Positions 9,334 to 21,689 are shown, numbered from the stretch's first letter. The stretch is 64,000 nucleotides of DNA from Paracyclopina nana (GCA_019096065.1 JAGUCH010000004.1:8308001-8372000), one strand, 5' to 3'. The notes: generated by a model from the letters alone, not told the origin. Translations and numbers: made by a program.

Positions 9334-12300
9334 ATGTCTACTTTTGACATTCCTCCCCGTTTGGAGGATTTGTGCGTGTCCGCCTACTTGACCTTTTTGG
9401 AGGCCGAGGCGTCGGCCTACGTGACACTGACGCAATCCGACTCCTCGCTGCTCAAGTCCATCGCGCCCAAGATGGTGGCAATGCTGAAGAAACATTTGTC
9501 TCTTCACATCGGCGCCCAGGGAGTCAGCTCCACGGCAATTCGGCAGAAAATGCTTGAAATTGTGCTCTCAGATCGGTTTCCCTCCCCAAAGTATTGCAAT
9601 GTATACTTTCACAAACGAACAGCCAAGGTACGAAAGAAAATCTTTTCAAGATCTTCATAGAACTGCTTCGAAGGTTGTATAATCTCACAATCATGGAAGT
9701 CGATGACGCGAATGCAGTTTAGTTCATTTATAGCTCTTTTGACGACATGAGATCGATTGCTTTTCAGGAAGTTTTAGCTGAAGCTCCAGAATTGTACCAA
9801 AATTACCACCAACCAAATGTCATTGCTCAAAATGAGGTTGTCGAGGAGACTGAGCATTTGTACTCGAGCTGCTTAAACTCCTGCTGCACGGGAGCGTTCA
9901 TCAAGGAGACCATGGCTGGTATCATCATGTCTCACGAGATCAAAGAGCTCATCTTCACCAATGACAATGTCAATGCCAGAAAATCCGCTTTCTTGAATGC
10001 GCATGAGTTTGACAGTCCGGTGGTCTTGACACACCTGCTCAGCGCAACGCATGAGCAGTTTTCACAGTTGGAAAAGCTCATTTTCTCCGAGCATTTTGTC
10101 AAAGAGGAGCCATCTGCGTCTGGACTCGTGTCCGGAGACGAGGAGGTCATAACTCGACTGAGGCTGTTGCAGCACCAGCATCCAGCTCGAATCCTCGAGG
10201 CTCAGAGGCAACGACAATGCAGATTCGTCAAGAAGTTCGCTCAAGGCAACAACACCCTGTACACATCTTCTGACAGGCGTGGTCTGGTGCTCAACCTTCT
10301 CGTCATGTTCAGAGACATTGCGCCCAAATCGTTTGGATCGTACAAGTTGACTGTTTTGGTTCTGAAGAACAACATCCAGTGTGAGCTCTATAGCAAGGCC
10401 AACTTCCAGTTTGAGCTGCTGGCCAGGATCGGTTTCTGCTGTCCTAAGCTCAAGATCCTCGACATCTTTGGCACCGACACTTGGGCAGATTGCCTCGTAG
10501 CTCTGTTCTTCAGAGATGCCTTTCACTCTCTACACAGGTTTGTTGCTTGTCTCCTCAACTCTCTATGTCACTCCCATGTCTTGTTTTATTTCAGATACCT
10601 CTTTTTCATGGAGGATGAAAACGACGAAAATTCCGCCTACCATCCTCATGACCTGAGCAAGTACTGCCAATTCTGCTTGGACCGACTGCACCCAGTCACC
10701 GTGGAGAGGCCGTTCACAGTGAATCCCATCATTCCTCTCATCGATCCCATCTATGATCATGTCATCAAAAAGTACCCGAAAAGGTCCTATTGTATCTTGC
10801 GAAACTGCATCCGAGTCAGTGACTTGATTGGCAGCACGACCTCCAATGTTTTTGAGCTTATGCGGCCGCCGCCTCCAATCAGCTCCGTCAAGGAGGAAGA
10901 GGCCGCTACCGATGACAACAATATTTGCTCTCGACTGAGAAGCCGGAAGAGGAAGAACAGATCACAGCCAAGGCAAGTGGTGAAGAAGAAGATGAAGTCG
11001 AGCATTGCCAAACAACCTCCGCACTCGAGCTCCGATGATGACGAGGCTGAAAAATCCAGCGGGAAAAAGGGCTCGAACGATGACATTGATGCCTTGCATG
11101 GGATCATGTACAGGAATGAAATCAATCCCAGGTCTGGAGGAGAGGACAAAGAACCCAACGACAACGAGGAAGAGAAATCTGTGGCCGTCGACTCCCCAGC
11201 CAAGAACACGCGAAAGTCATGCAGGTTGTCAGCCAATAATAACAAGACTCCAATGGTGCAGAGGAAGAGAAGGAGCGAGAATTGGAACTCGAAATCCTCA
11301 CTGACCATGAAGACTGGTCAGTTGAAGCAGCCCGACATGGAGTCGGTTTCTTTTGACGCTTGGCAAAAGGAGACGAGCTTGGCACTTGCCAATCGGAAGC
11401 ATGTGTCCGGGTTGAGGCCTTTGGTCACTGGCAAGTGTCCGGATTCCGAGGGCAAAATGTGCATGGGCTGCAATGCCTTCTACGCGAACGACTCCAAAGA
11501 CTCGCTTCAAGTAATATTGCTCCTTTTTAACAAAAACCCGTTTTAACATTATACTTTTTCAGTCAAGCAAAGTGATCGATTATTCGTGTGTGGCCACCAA
11601 TCCAGTGGAGGGATCTGGATTGCCCTGGATCCCGCCATCGTCCGTCAAGTATCGTGAAATCACCCAGTGGCCTCACTTGAACGATTGCATCCAGAGCCTA
11701 GAGGTGCTCAACATTGGTGGCACCAACGTGCTCGGCGAGTTCATCCCATTCATCCTCCTGCATGCCAAGAATCTCAAGAGCCTCGGCCAATGGATCAACA
11801 CGATGATTTACGGCCTTGAGATCCTGCGAGATTTGCCCGGAGGATCTGGTGCCTCTTTTCCCAACATCCAGGAGTTCAGCTACAGCTCGGACAGGAACTA
11901 CTTTTGCCAGCCCTACATCGGCTTCGTGCCGGAGACCAAGGAGTACCGAAATGTGCGCAAGGAGATGGTCAAGCAGTCCGCCAGGGTGGCCAAGAGGATC
12001 TCGCACTCGATCCGCTACCACTCGCAAAAGCAGAAGCAGATCGCCGAGGACGTCGCCTTGATGACCTCCATGTGTCCAAATGTGAAGAAGCTCAACTTGG
12101 TCCTCCACTACAAGATGAACATCCTCAGTCCTGACAGTAATTAATGCTGTAGTTTAGTGTATACCATTCTTACACTTGAGCTTTTCAGGCCCTTTTCCGT
12201 GGCAGAACCTGAAGAACTGGAAGAGTCTGACCGAGTTGGATCTGGTCTCCATGAAGTTCTCCAATGTGCAATCCTTGCTGAGCGTCATTGGTGGCCAATT

Positions 12301-12894
12301 GGAGGCTCTCACCCTCGAGACTGACGAGGAGCAGGGCAACGGGTCAGAGTTGGTGTTCATTGCCCGGAATTGCCTGAATTTGAGGAACCTGCGCATCCTC
12401 ATTGGCGACAAGACGCTCATGGGTGAGAGCAACTTGTGCTATGACCTGCCCTACCTCAGAAAGGTCGAGACCTTGACCATCGAGGGCTCGGTGCACCTGC
12501 ATGCATTCGTGTTCCTCTGGGGCCATTGTCGTGCGCTGCGATTCCTCAAGATGGGATCAGTTGTGTCCAACAACGGCACCAACACCAACGTGCTCGTCTA
12601 TGAGGTCTTCACGCTCTTGCTCCAGGTATGAATGTCTAGCAACATTTTAGAAGCTCGTTTCAATTTTCTCATGTATAGGTGAACAAAATGGCCTTTTTGG
12701 AGGAGCTGCACATCAAGAACCTGAAAATCAAGTCGTTGCACATGGGCTTTCTGCTCCTCGACAATTTGCCCAAGCTGAAAAAGGCCTCCAATTTCCTGCT
12801 CGATATTTATGGGCAAGACTTGATACTGTTCAAGAAGAAGCTGCTGTTCCTCAAGCAGAAAAGGAACTTTGTTCTCGATTACAAGGAATGGTGA
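9334..12894 (+). CDS. Unrecognised leucine-rich protein with a charged disordered insert
   Basis: Six exons (9334-9627, 9768-10537, 10595-11510, 11563-12136, 12189-12625, 12679-12894) encode about 1068 residues; every junction agrees in phase. ATG 9334 lies in a purine-rich GCGAAAAATGTC context. The C-terminal third has irregular leucine-rich repeats (CPNVKKLNLVLHY, WKSLTELDLVSMKF, CLNLRNLRILIGD, CRALRFLKMGS, MAFLEELHIKNLKIKSL). Residues ~430-560 are a Lys/Arg- and Ser/Asp/Glu-rich disordered tract that may hold nuclear-localisation signals (RSRKRKNRSQ, QRKRRSE). No signal peptide or membrane segment is visible. The layout recalls substrate-receptor LRR proteins, but I see no F-box, so no function is assigned. 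Confidence 0.8.
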
Positions 12895-12923
12895 ATTATT
12901 ATTTTTCCTTTATTGCGCAAGCC

Positions 12924-12929
12924 AATAAA
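12924..12929 (+). terminator. Polyadenylation signal AATAAA
   Basis: AATAAA lies 30 bp after the stop codon of the leucine-rich gene. The following stretch to 13365 holds no recognisable gene and should contain the promoter of the SDR gene. Confidence 0.65.
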
Positions 12930-13365
12930 ATTCATTCAGATATAGTAATTATTGTGATATGTTAATTCCCAGCCCACGCGCAGCTGCTCTTTTTGGAAGA
13001 AAATCGGAATAATTACTTCCATATTCATTACTACAACTTTCTTGTAGCATATGCCCACACTTTCGGCTATGATCACATCTTTTTCCCTCAAAAATGGCGA
13101 GCTGAACATGATGACTTTTCCATGATGGCTAGCCATAAAAGCGTATGCCTATTCATTCACATGGGCTTGGTTTTTAAGCACACTGGGCCAAAGGCTCCCA
13201 GACTCGCATCTATGAAGGCACGTAGGACTTTTTGTCCAACTTTCCCCCCACCATGCTCTAGGATATAGTACGTAGCACACACACAGGTAGTAAAACTCAA
13301 AAGTGAGCGTATATGCCATGCATCATCAGTAGTGTGCAGATCTCTACCATGTGAGCTCCGCCAAA

Positions 13366-14798
13366 ATGACGGGAAATATGGATTTCGGAGCCACCATTGG
13401 CATCATTGTGGGCTCCATAGTGACTGCCGTGGTCATCTGCGCGCTGTTGGCCTGCTTGGTGCGCATTCTGCTCAGAGGCCCACTTCTCGGGTCGCAACAG
13501 GCCAAAATGCTCGATGGCAGAGTGGTGGCAATCACAGGTATATGTCAAATGAAAAAAAACCCATATTATCTTGTTACATTTCGTTGTTGCGCATATATCA
13601 AATAAATATTTGACAAGCGTAATTGCGACAAGTACATTTCTGCGGTGGTTGTATGCAAGCTCACTTGATGTACGCTTTAAATCACTGTATTTTCACTATT
13701 ACCGAATGCGCGCGCGATCATGGTGTTCAACTGTGCGAATTTCAAGATTTTTTGGTCGGCAGGTGCAAATACTGGCATTGGTCGAGCCACAGCCTTGGAC
13801 TTGGCCATGCGTGGCGCCAGAGTGATTCTTTTGTGCAGAAATGAAGAAAAGGCCAGAAAGGCCGCGGCGCAGATGAAGAGTGAGTACAAAGAGGCCAAAA
13901 TCACAGTGCTCAAGCTTGACCTAGCCTCGCTCAGATCGGTGAGGGCTTGCGCACAAGCTCTCATGGACACTGAGGAGAAAATTGACATTTTGGTCAATAA
14001 TGCCGGTAATAAGCACATTTGTCAGCAGCAACAGCTAGCCCACCATATATATTCTTTTTAACCGCAAGGCCTAATGATGTGCCCAGACTGGAAGACAGAG
14101 GACGGCTTTGACATGCAATTCGGGACCAATCACTTGGGACATTTCCTCTTGACTGAGCTCATCACTCCGCTCCTCATCAAGTCGGCCATGAGCGGCTTCT
14201 CAGCAAGGTTCATTATCAACTGATTACAGCAGCGAGTACTCTGCTCATTAATGTATCGCAGGATTGTGAATGTATCCAGCTCGGCCCATTTCAGAGGTCA
14301 GATCCATTGGCAAGATGTCCACTTCGAGGGGAAAACCAATAAATATGACCGGCTGAAGGCCTACAATCAATCCAAACTGGCTAATGTGATGCATGCCCGA
14401 GAGTTGGCGCATCGATTACAGCCCACTGGGGTCACAGTTGTATCATTACATCCAGGTATTAACAATCTCAGCCCCAAGGGCCATTATTAATTATGCTGAT
14501 TGCTTTTGTGCCAGGAATTGCCGACACGGATTTGTACAGATTTTTGTACCACCAAACCTGGTACGGTTGGCTGTTTTGGCCAGTCAGCAAATTGCTGGTG
14601 AAGAATGCCTTCTATGGGGCCCAGACGAGCCTGTATTGTTGCCTCAACGATGACAAGGTCGTCAACGGGGCCTACTACAGCGACTGTAGGCCCAGCAGGC
14701 CCAGCCTCAAGGCCTTGGACGACAAGGCCTGCAAAAAGTTGTGGGACATGAGTGAAAGAATGACGGGTCTCAGATCTTCAGTGACTGAAATGCTCTAA
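13366..14798 (+). CDS. Short-chain dehydrogenase, retinol dehydrogenase 11/13/14-like
   Basis: Five exons (13366-13537, 13763-14005, 14069-14207, 14262-14455, 14515-14798) give 343 residues. An N-terminal hydrophobic segment (residues ~8-32) suggests membrane anchoring. The Rossmann motif [10 protein letters not shown] spans the first intron. [13 protein letters not shown], the catalytic Ser in VNVSSSAH and the YNQSK catalytic Tyr/Lys pair follow, then a HPG motif. This is the classical SDR layout, and [10 protein letters not shown] plus the [12 protein letters not shown] segment fit the RDH11-14 group, NADP(H)-dependent enzymes of retinoid or lipid aldehydes. The substrate cannot be read from sequence. 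ATG 13366 has a good CCAAAATG context. Confidence 0.9.
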
Positions 14799-14847
14799 TG
14801 AAAGTACAATATAATACAAAACTCTCTTACAAGAAGTATTAACTATG

Positions 14848-14853
14848 AATAAA
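14848..14853 (+). terminator. Polyadenylation signal AATAAA
   Basis: It lies 50 bp after the SDR stop codon. From here to about 15840 I see no gene or repeat. Confidence 0.65.
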
Positions 14854-15839
14854 CACACACAACGTATGCGTGCTTGTACAGAAGACTAATTGGAGTTGCA
14901 GCTGCGAGGCAGCTCGCAATTTATCTAAATCTACAGATAGAAAAACTGACTCCCAGTAAGCTATGACAAAAACTCAACTTTCAACTTTAGCCAGCCTTTT
15001 GCTAGATGTATCAAAGGTTAACAAAGTGAGAAAAAATGCTGATCTTGAGCTTCTTAAAGCACATGCATTTGGAAAACCTTACAAAAGATGGAACGCACAA
15101 AACGTGTAAAATAGGCTGTTTATTTACTCTCTATCAAACTTGACTTTTGATAGACAGGCAATATAAGGAAGAAATAATTGCCTCTCTGACTCAGGCAATG
15201 TAACAACAAATGTAATGCAATAAAGAACCTTGTGTTTCTTTTGCAGGAATTTTTCGGCACTGCTGCCATAGGCACATCTCTTGTAAAGCCTCTGTGAGGA
15301 ATAATGCTCATATTTAATTTGGGATGGAGAACAATCAAGCTTAGTAGCTAAAAAACTCTCTTCCTTCCTATCATTATATGCTAAAAGGAAAAACAATTTT
15401 CAGAAGAGCCTCATTATTATAGGAGCAAAAGTTGGGAGAAAAAAATGACTGTTTGTCCTAGAGCGAAATTGCTCGATGCGCATCGATCCTTGCTGAAGAT
15501 GAGTGACCTCCTGCTGCTGCCAAGAGCAAGGCCAACAACAATTTGACCACAATTTGCGTCCCTAAAGCTCTATGGCTCCTTATCAATTGAGATTGCACTA
15601 AAGATGGCCAAAAGGAGTGAAGTGAAAGTGGGCTAATGTTTGAGCAAATAAGGAAATTTCTGCCCTGAAGCCAACTCACATTTTGGCTAATAGACTTATC
15701 GGCAAATTTCCTGGCTATACCTAATATAATTGAGAGCCTTGCCGAGGCTTCACGTGAATCATGCTGAAATTCTTTGCGACATTAACTGACATTGCAGAGA
15801 CTTTGGCTTAAAATCTAGCCGAGTCTTCAGCTGAGAGTC

Positions 15840-16310
15840 ACGTTGAGATCGATTCTTGCTGAGAATCTGGCTTACAATTTAGCTGAGATTCTTGCTGAGA
15901 CTCTGGCTGTTAATCAAGCCGAGATTCTTGCTGAGACTCTGGCTGTTAATCAAGCCGAGATTCTTGCTGAGACTGGCTGATAATCAAGCTGAGACTGGCT
16001 GTTAAGCAAGTTGAGTCTCAAGCTGAGATTCTTGCTGAGACTGAGTGCTAATCAAGTTGAGACTCAAGCTGAGATTCTTGCTGAGACTGAGTGCTAATGA
16101 AGCTGAGACTCAAGCTGAGATTCTTGCTGAGACTGAGTGCTAATGAAGCTGAGACTCAAGCTGAGATTCTTGCTGAGACTGAGTGCTAATCAAGCTGAGA
16201 CTCAAGCTGAGATTCTTGCTGAGACTGAGTGCTAATGAAGCTGAGACTCAAGCTGAGATTCTAGCTGAGACTAGCTGCTAATCAAGCTGAGACTCAAGCT
16301 GAGACTCGTC
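15840..16310. repeat. Minisatellite built from GCTGAG blocks, 46-bp unit
   Basis: The array is built from GCTGAGAYTC and GCTGAGATTCTTGCTGAGACT blocks. From about 16020 to 16260 the period is a regular 46 bp (for example AAGCTGAGACTC starting at 16100 and 16146). The left part is more degenerate, with shorter spacing. No stable frame is seen. Confidence 0.85.
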
Positions 16311-16320
16311 AACCTATATT

Positions 16321-17121
16321 TGACACTAAACTGGAACCCTCATAAAACTGAGCTTTTCAATTTAGCAATTCATTGTAAAAGCTTATAATTACGTTCGTAC
16401 TATGTAAAATTGAATCCATTACGCGAAGCTCCCTTGAGCCAATGACTCGAGGCAAGCTAAGTTTTTGCAGTGAAGGCTCAGAGTTGAACTTTCTGCAGCC
16501 ATAGTTATGCAATCTTGGATGAACGGGAAAAAAAGTCTTGTTTGAGCTGGAACTACGCTTGGCCATTTTTGCATGAAGTGCTTGTCTAGAAAGTGACAAA
16601 GTTATTTCAAGTTCCAAGATCAATTTGCGTTCAGCGCTACCAGAGGCCTGTCATAGCTTCCAGAGAGTAAGGCACTGAGCCTGCGTGTCAGCTAGCGGAT
16701 GGCTTGAGCAATTGTCCGGGCCAGCTCGAAGTGCTGGTGCAGCTTGATTAGCTAGCTAGTGCACATTGTGCTTCGCTCTCTGCAGTCTAGGCAGCAACAG
16801 TTGACTCTCAACTCTCGGCAAAGTCAGAGCTCACTCCAACAACCCGAAGCATTGTTGCATTGTTGCCCGCAAAACTGGTTCTGCCTTTTTCTTCCAAAGC
16901 TCAGTTTCGCAGTTGTCAATTGGTAAGTCAAAAAACCTCTTTGCATCATTTGAAAGGTGCAATCTCAGCTGGGCAAGGCCAAAGACTGTCTGGTTTGGAT
17001 AGCCTGCAGGCAGTGCAGGGGGTGGATTATTTGGCTTATTTGGGAAAAAAGAAACAGTTTCTCAAATTCAAATTTCTTTCATCTATGCGCAACTTCCTCC
17101 TACATGCGCGGTATATATAAC
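16321..17121. other. No gene recognised
   Basis: About 800 bp between the 46-bp array and the TIR-bounded segment. Short open frames are present, but none has splice signals or recognisable protein features. Confidence 0.5.
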
Positions 17122-17525
17122 GTTACTGGGACATAGAATTGCACACCCGGGCTATTGGGACCCGAATGAACACGATCAATTTTAAGGCCCTTAGGCCTAG
17201 AAATTTCAACTTTTTAAATTTTTTTCATAAAATATAGGCCTTCAGGCCCCTCTGGGCCAAATTTCATAAATATCCAAGGCCTTCATTTTTTTCATGTTTT
17301 ATTGGGACATGAGCATGTGCAAATTGCTATTGGGACATCAATCCACATGCACTGTTGGGACAAAAATGAGCAAATTGCTATTGGGACATATATGAACATG
17401 CACTATTGGGACCAAAATGTGCAAATTGTTAGTGGGACATCAATCCACATGCACTATTGAGACCAACATTATAAAATGCTATTGGGACTGAAATGAACAT
17501 GCACTATTGTGACAAAAATTAACAC

Positions 17526-17660
17526 TTTGGGCCAGTGGCCAGTAGGCTTTGGGCCAGTAGACTTTGGGCCAGTAGACTTTGGGCCAGTAGACTTTGGGCC
17601 AGTAGACTTTGGGCCAGTAGACTTTGGGCCAGTAGACTTTGGGCCAGTAGACTTTGGGCA
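17526..17660. repeat. 15-bp tandem repeat GGGCCAGTAGACTTT
   Basis: About eight near-perfect copies in a row. The period is a multiple of three, so it makes open frames (a repeated STGPK on the minus strand), but nothing suggests it is translated. Confidence 0.9.
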
Positions 17661-17696
17661 AACAAGCTTAAAGGAGCTGAATATCACTGAACTGTG

Positions 17697-17872
17697 CATT
17701 TTTGTCCCAATAGAAAGAGTGCTTTTCTCCCAATAGAAAGAGTGCTTTTGTCCCAATAAAAAGTGTGCTTTTGTCCCAATAAAAAGTGTGCTTTTGTCCC
17801 AATAAAAAGTGTGCTTTTGTCCCAATAAAAAGTGTGCTTTTGTCCCAATAAAAAGTGTGCTTTTGTACCAAT
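17697..17872. repeat. 23-bp tandem repeat carrying TTTTGTCCCAATA
   Basis: Seven copies of GTGTGCTTTTGTCCCAATAA plus AAA. Each contains the inverse of the TATTGGGACA end motif. The period is not a multiple of three, so it opens all minus frames in turn; those open frames are not genes. Confidence 0.9.
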
Positions 17873-17944
17873 AAGAAAAGCTATAGATATTAAGGAGGAG
17901 CCATAAATAGCCAATCATTTAATTACCTCAACAAATCCCCACAA

Positions 17945-19500
17945 TATGGGGTAAAACGATTTACTTTGCCTCACACTAGAAGTCAAGCTGCCTCAAATTA
18001 TCAGCCACAACTGACATTTTGACTCAAAGTTGACCCTATCAAGAATTCCGAGTTTCCTTAGCAGTTTATAAGTAGAATTACGCAATGCGCAAGTTTTCGC
18101 TCTTGCAAACCAATCATGAGTCAAAAGTTTGACTTTGCCTCACATTTTGGGTCCAATTGCCTCAAATTATCAGTCACTAATGACATTTTGACTCAAAATT
18201 GGCCTTATCAGGAATTTCGCGTTTTCTTAGCAGTACATTAGTAGAATTCCGCGATGCGCAAGTTTTTGCTCTTGCAAACCAATCATGAGTCAAAAGTTTG
18301 ACTTTGCCTCACATTTAGAATCCTTTTGCCTCAAATTATTAGCCACTACTGACATTTTGACTCAAAATTGACCTTATCAGGGATTTCGCGTTTTCTTAGC
18401 AGTACATAAGTAGAATTACGCGATGCGCAAGTTTTTGCTCTTGCAAACCAATCATGAGTCAAAAGTTTGACTTTGCCTCACATTTTGGGTCCAATTGCCT
18501 CAAATTATCAGTCACCACTGACATTTTGACTCAAAATTGACCTTATCAGGAATTTCGCGTTTTCTTAGCAGCACATTAATGGAATTCCGCGATGTGCCAG
18601 TTTTGCTCTTGCAAACCAATCATGAGTCAAAAGTTTGACTTTGCCTCACATTTTGGGTCCAATTGCCTCAAATTATCAGTCACCACTGACATTTTGACTC
18701 AAAATGGACCTTATCAGGAATTTCGCGTTTTCTTAGCACTACATTAGTAGAATTACGCGATGCGCAAGATTTGGCTCTAACAAAATCAGAATGTGTCAAA
18801 AGTATGACTTTGCCTCACATTTTGAGTCGAATTGCCTCAAAATATCAGCCACTACTGACATTTTTACTCAAAATTGACCTTATCAGGGATTTCGCGTTTT
18901 CTTAGCAGTACATTAGTAGAATTCCGCGATGCGCAAGTTTTCGCTCTTGCAAACCAATGATGAGTCAAAAGTTTGACTTTGCCTCACATTTAGAATCCTA
19001 TTGCCTCAAATTATCAGTCACCACTGACATTTTGACTCAAAATTGACCTTATCAGGGATTTCGCGTTTTCTTAGCAGTACATTAGCAGAATTACGCCATG
19101 CGCAAGTTTTCGGTCTTGCAAACCAATCATGAGTCAAAAGTTTGACTTTGCCTCACATTTAGAATCCTATTGCCTCAAATTATCAGTCACCACTGACATT
19201 TTGACTCAAAATGGACCTTATCAGGAATTTCGCGTTTTCTTAGCAGTACATTAGCAGAATTACGCGATGCGCAAGATTTGGCTCTAACAAAATCAGAATG
19301 TGTCAAAAGTATGACTTTGCCTCACATTTTGAGTCCAATTGCCTCAAATTATCAGCCACTACTGACATTTTGACTCAAAATTGACCTTATCAGGGATTTC
19401 GCGTTTTCTTAGCAGTACATTAGCAGAATTACGCGATGCGCAAGTTTTGGCTCTTGCAAACCAATCATGAGTCAAAAGTTAGAATCCTATTGCCTCAAAC
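17945..19500. repeat. ~168-bp satellite-like tandem array
   Basis: About nine diverged copies, marked by GACTTTGCCTCACATTT near 17958, 18132, 18300, 18469, 18640, 18806, 18975, 19144 and 19315. Each copy also contains CATTTTGACTCAAAATTGACC and TTTCGCGTTTTCTTAGCAG. Confidence 0.9.
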
Positions 19501-19589
19501 TATCAGCCACAACCAACAGTTTGACTCAAGACCTTTCGAGTTCTCTTATGAGTTACGTGATGCGCAAGCTTTTGCTCTAGTTTTTTTAA

Positions 19590-21170
19590 GTTTGAGTTGG
19601 TTGCTTGGCCATGTAGAAAAATGCACACTCTTTGTTGGGACATTCCTTCAAAGAGCCTTTTTGCCTCAAGTGTACTTGACATTATGTTAAAAGATGGTCC
19701 AAAATGGTCCCTGAGTCATAAAATGAGTCATAGATGGTCAAAGTCTTCAATTTGAGTCATTTAGGTAAACTTGACTCAAGTACCAGAGACATTTCTGAAG
19801 TTTGAGTTGCTAGCTTGGACAAGTAGGAAAATGCACACTCTTTGTTGGGACATTCCTTCAAAGAGCCTTTTTGCCTCAAGTGTACTTGACATTATGTTAA
19901 AAGATGGTCCAAAATGGTCCCAGAGTCATAAAATGAGTCATAGATGGTCAAAGTCTTCAATTTGAGTCATTTAGGCAAACTTGAGTCATGTACCAGAATC
20001 ATTTCTGAAGTTTGAGTAGCTAGCTTGGACAAGTAGGAAAATGCACACTCTTTGTTGGGACATTCCTTCAAAGAGCCTTTTTGCCTCAAGTATACTTAAC
20101 ATAATGTTAAAAGATGGTCCAAAATGGTCCCTGAGTCATAAAATGAGTCATAGATGGTCAAAGTCTTCAATTTGAGTCATTTAGGCAAACTTGACTCATG
20201 TACCAGAATCATTTCTGAAGTTTGAGTTTCTAGCTTGGCCAAGTAGAAAAATGCACACTCTTTGTTGGGACATTACTTCAAAGAGCCTTTTTGCCTCGAG
20301 TATACTTAACATAATGTTAAAAGATGGTCCAAAATGGTCCCTGAGTCATAAAATGAGTCATAGATGGTCAAAGTCTTCAATTTGAGCTATTTAGGCAAAC
20401 TTGAGTCATGTACCAGAATCATTTCTGAAGTTTGAGTAGCTAGCTTGGACAAGTAGGAAAATGCACACTCTTTGTTGGGACATTCCTTCAAAGAGCCATT
20501 TTGCCTCAAGTATACTTAACATAATGTTAAAAGATGGTCCAAAATGGTCCCTGAGTCATAAAATGAGTCATAGATGGCCAAAGTCTTCAATTTGAGCTAT
20601 TTAGGCAAACTTGACTCATGTACCAGAATCATTTCTGAAGTTTGAGTTTCTAGCTTGGCCAAGTAGAAAAATGCACACTCTTTGTTGGGACATTCCTTCA
20701 AAGAGCCTTTTTGCCTCAAGTGTACTTGACATTATGTTAAAAGATGGTCCAAAATGGTCCCAGAGTCATAAAATGAGTCATAGATGGTCAAAGTCTTCAA
20801 TTTGAGTCATTTAGGCAAACTTGACTCAAGTACCAGAAACATTTCTAGCTTGGACAAGTAGGAAAATGCACACTCTTTGTTGGGACATTCCTTCAAAGAG
20901 CCTTTTTGCCTCGAGTGGACTTGACATAATGTTAAAAGATGGTCCAAAATGGTCCCTGAGTCATAAAATGAGTCATAGATGGTCAAAGTCTTCAATTTGA
21001 GTCATTTAGGCAAACTTGACTCAAGTACCAGAAACATTTCTAGCTTGGACAAGTAGGAAAATGCACACTCTTTGTTGGGACATTACTTCAAAGAGCCTTT
21101 TTGCCTCAAGTGGACTTGACATTATGTTCAAAGATAATCCAAAATGGTCCCTTAGTCAAAAAATGAGTCA
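19590..21170. repeat. 210-bp satellite-like tandem array with 420-bp higher-order dimers
   Basis: About 7.5 copies, each with GCACACTCTTTGTTGGGACAT and AAAGATGGTCCAAAATGGTC. Between about 19981 and 20820 two variants alternate (TTTGAGTAGCTAGC and TTTGAGTTTCTAGC), so the real repeat there is a 420-bp dimer. Repeated 64-codon open frames inside it are by-products of the array. Confidence 0.9.
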
Positions 21171-21689
21171 CTAAAAGTTACTGAGCATAATTTGTGTCAG
21201 TTCTGCTATGTCAGCTGTATGGCTTGAGTAACTTGTTCAAGGCAAATAATGCACACTATTTGTTGGGACATTTTAAAAATTCCAGTTATTCTAAAGCTTC
21301 AAGACTTTTTAATTAATAAACCTATGTTTTAGTGAGCTTATTTGTCCCTTTTTATCCTTAATACTTAATTTGACTTAATTTCATGAGTCTACATTAAGTC
21401 CTAATAATTCATGTTTATTTCAAAAATGCACATGCTTTATTGGGACAAATGCACACGTTTTAGTGGGAAAGGTTGCGTGATAATCAAAAATTAAAAATAG
21501 AGCATGTGCATTTTTTGCAATTTTCATGACACTATTGGGACATTTTAGTTTTAGGTTTAAATTAATCAGGGGGGGCCAAATAGCCAGAAAAACACGTTTT
21601 TAGAAAATGTCCCAATAGCCCGTCCCAATAGCCCAAGATCGCATTTTTTATGTAGCGCTATTAGGACGCCATGTCCCAGTAACCGTCAT

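Larger units (their letters stand above)
17122..21683. mobile_element. Candidate TIR-bounded non-autonomous element filled with tandem arrays
   Basis: The left end GTTACTGGGACAT (17122-17134) is a perfect inverted copy of ATGTCCCAGTAAC at 21671-21683. A second pair lies inside: GGGCTATTGGGAC near 17149 and GTCCCAATAGCCC twice near 21609-21634. The 4.56 kb between them contains no credible gene but several different tandem arrays (15, 23, ~168 and 210 bp), most carrying variants of the end motif TATTGGGACA. No clear target-site duplication is visible at the edges, and no transposase is encoded, so the mobile-element call is an inference. Confidence 0.5.

Noticed and set aside
17469-17918. Open frames repeating STGPK or GQKHTFYWDK
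   Set aside because: They are products of the 15- and 23-bp tandem repeats; several frames are open at once and none has gene signals.
19771-20805. Three near-identical 64-codon open frames 420 bp apart
   Set aside because: They arise from the 210/420-bp satellite units and have no upstream or splice signals.
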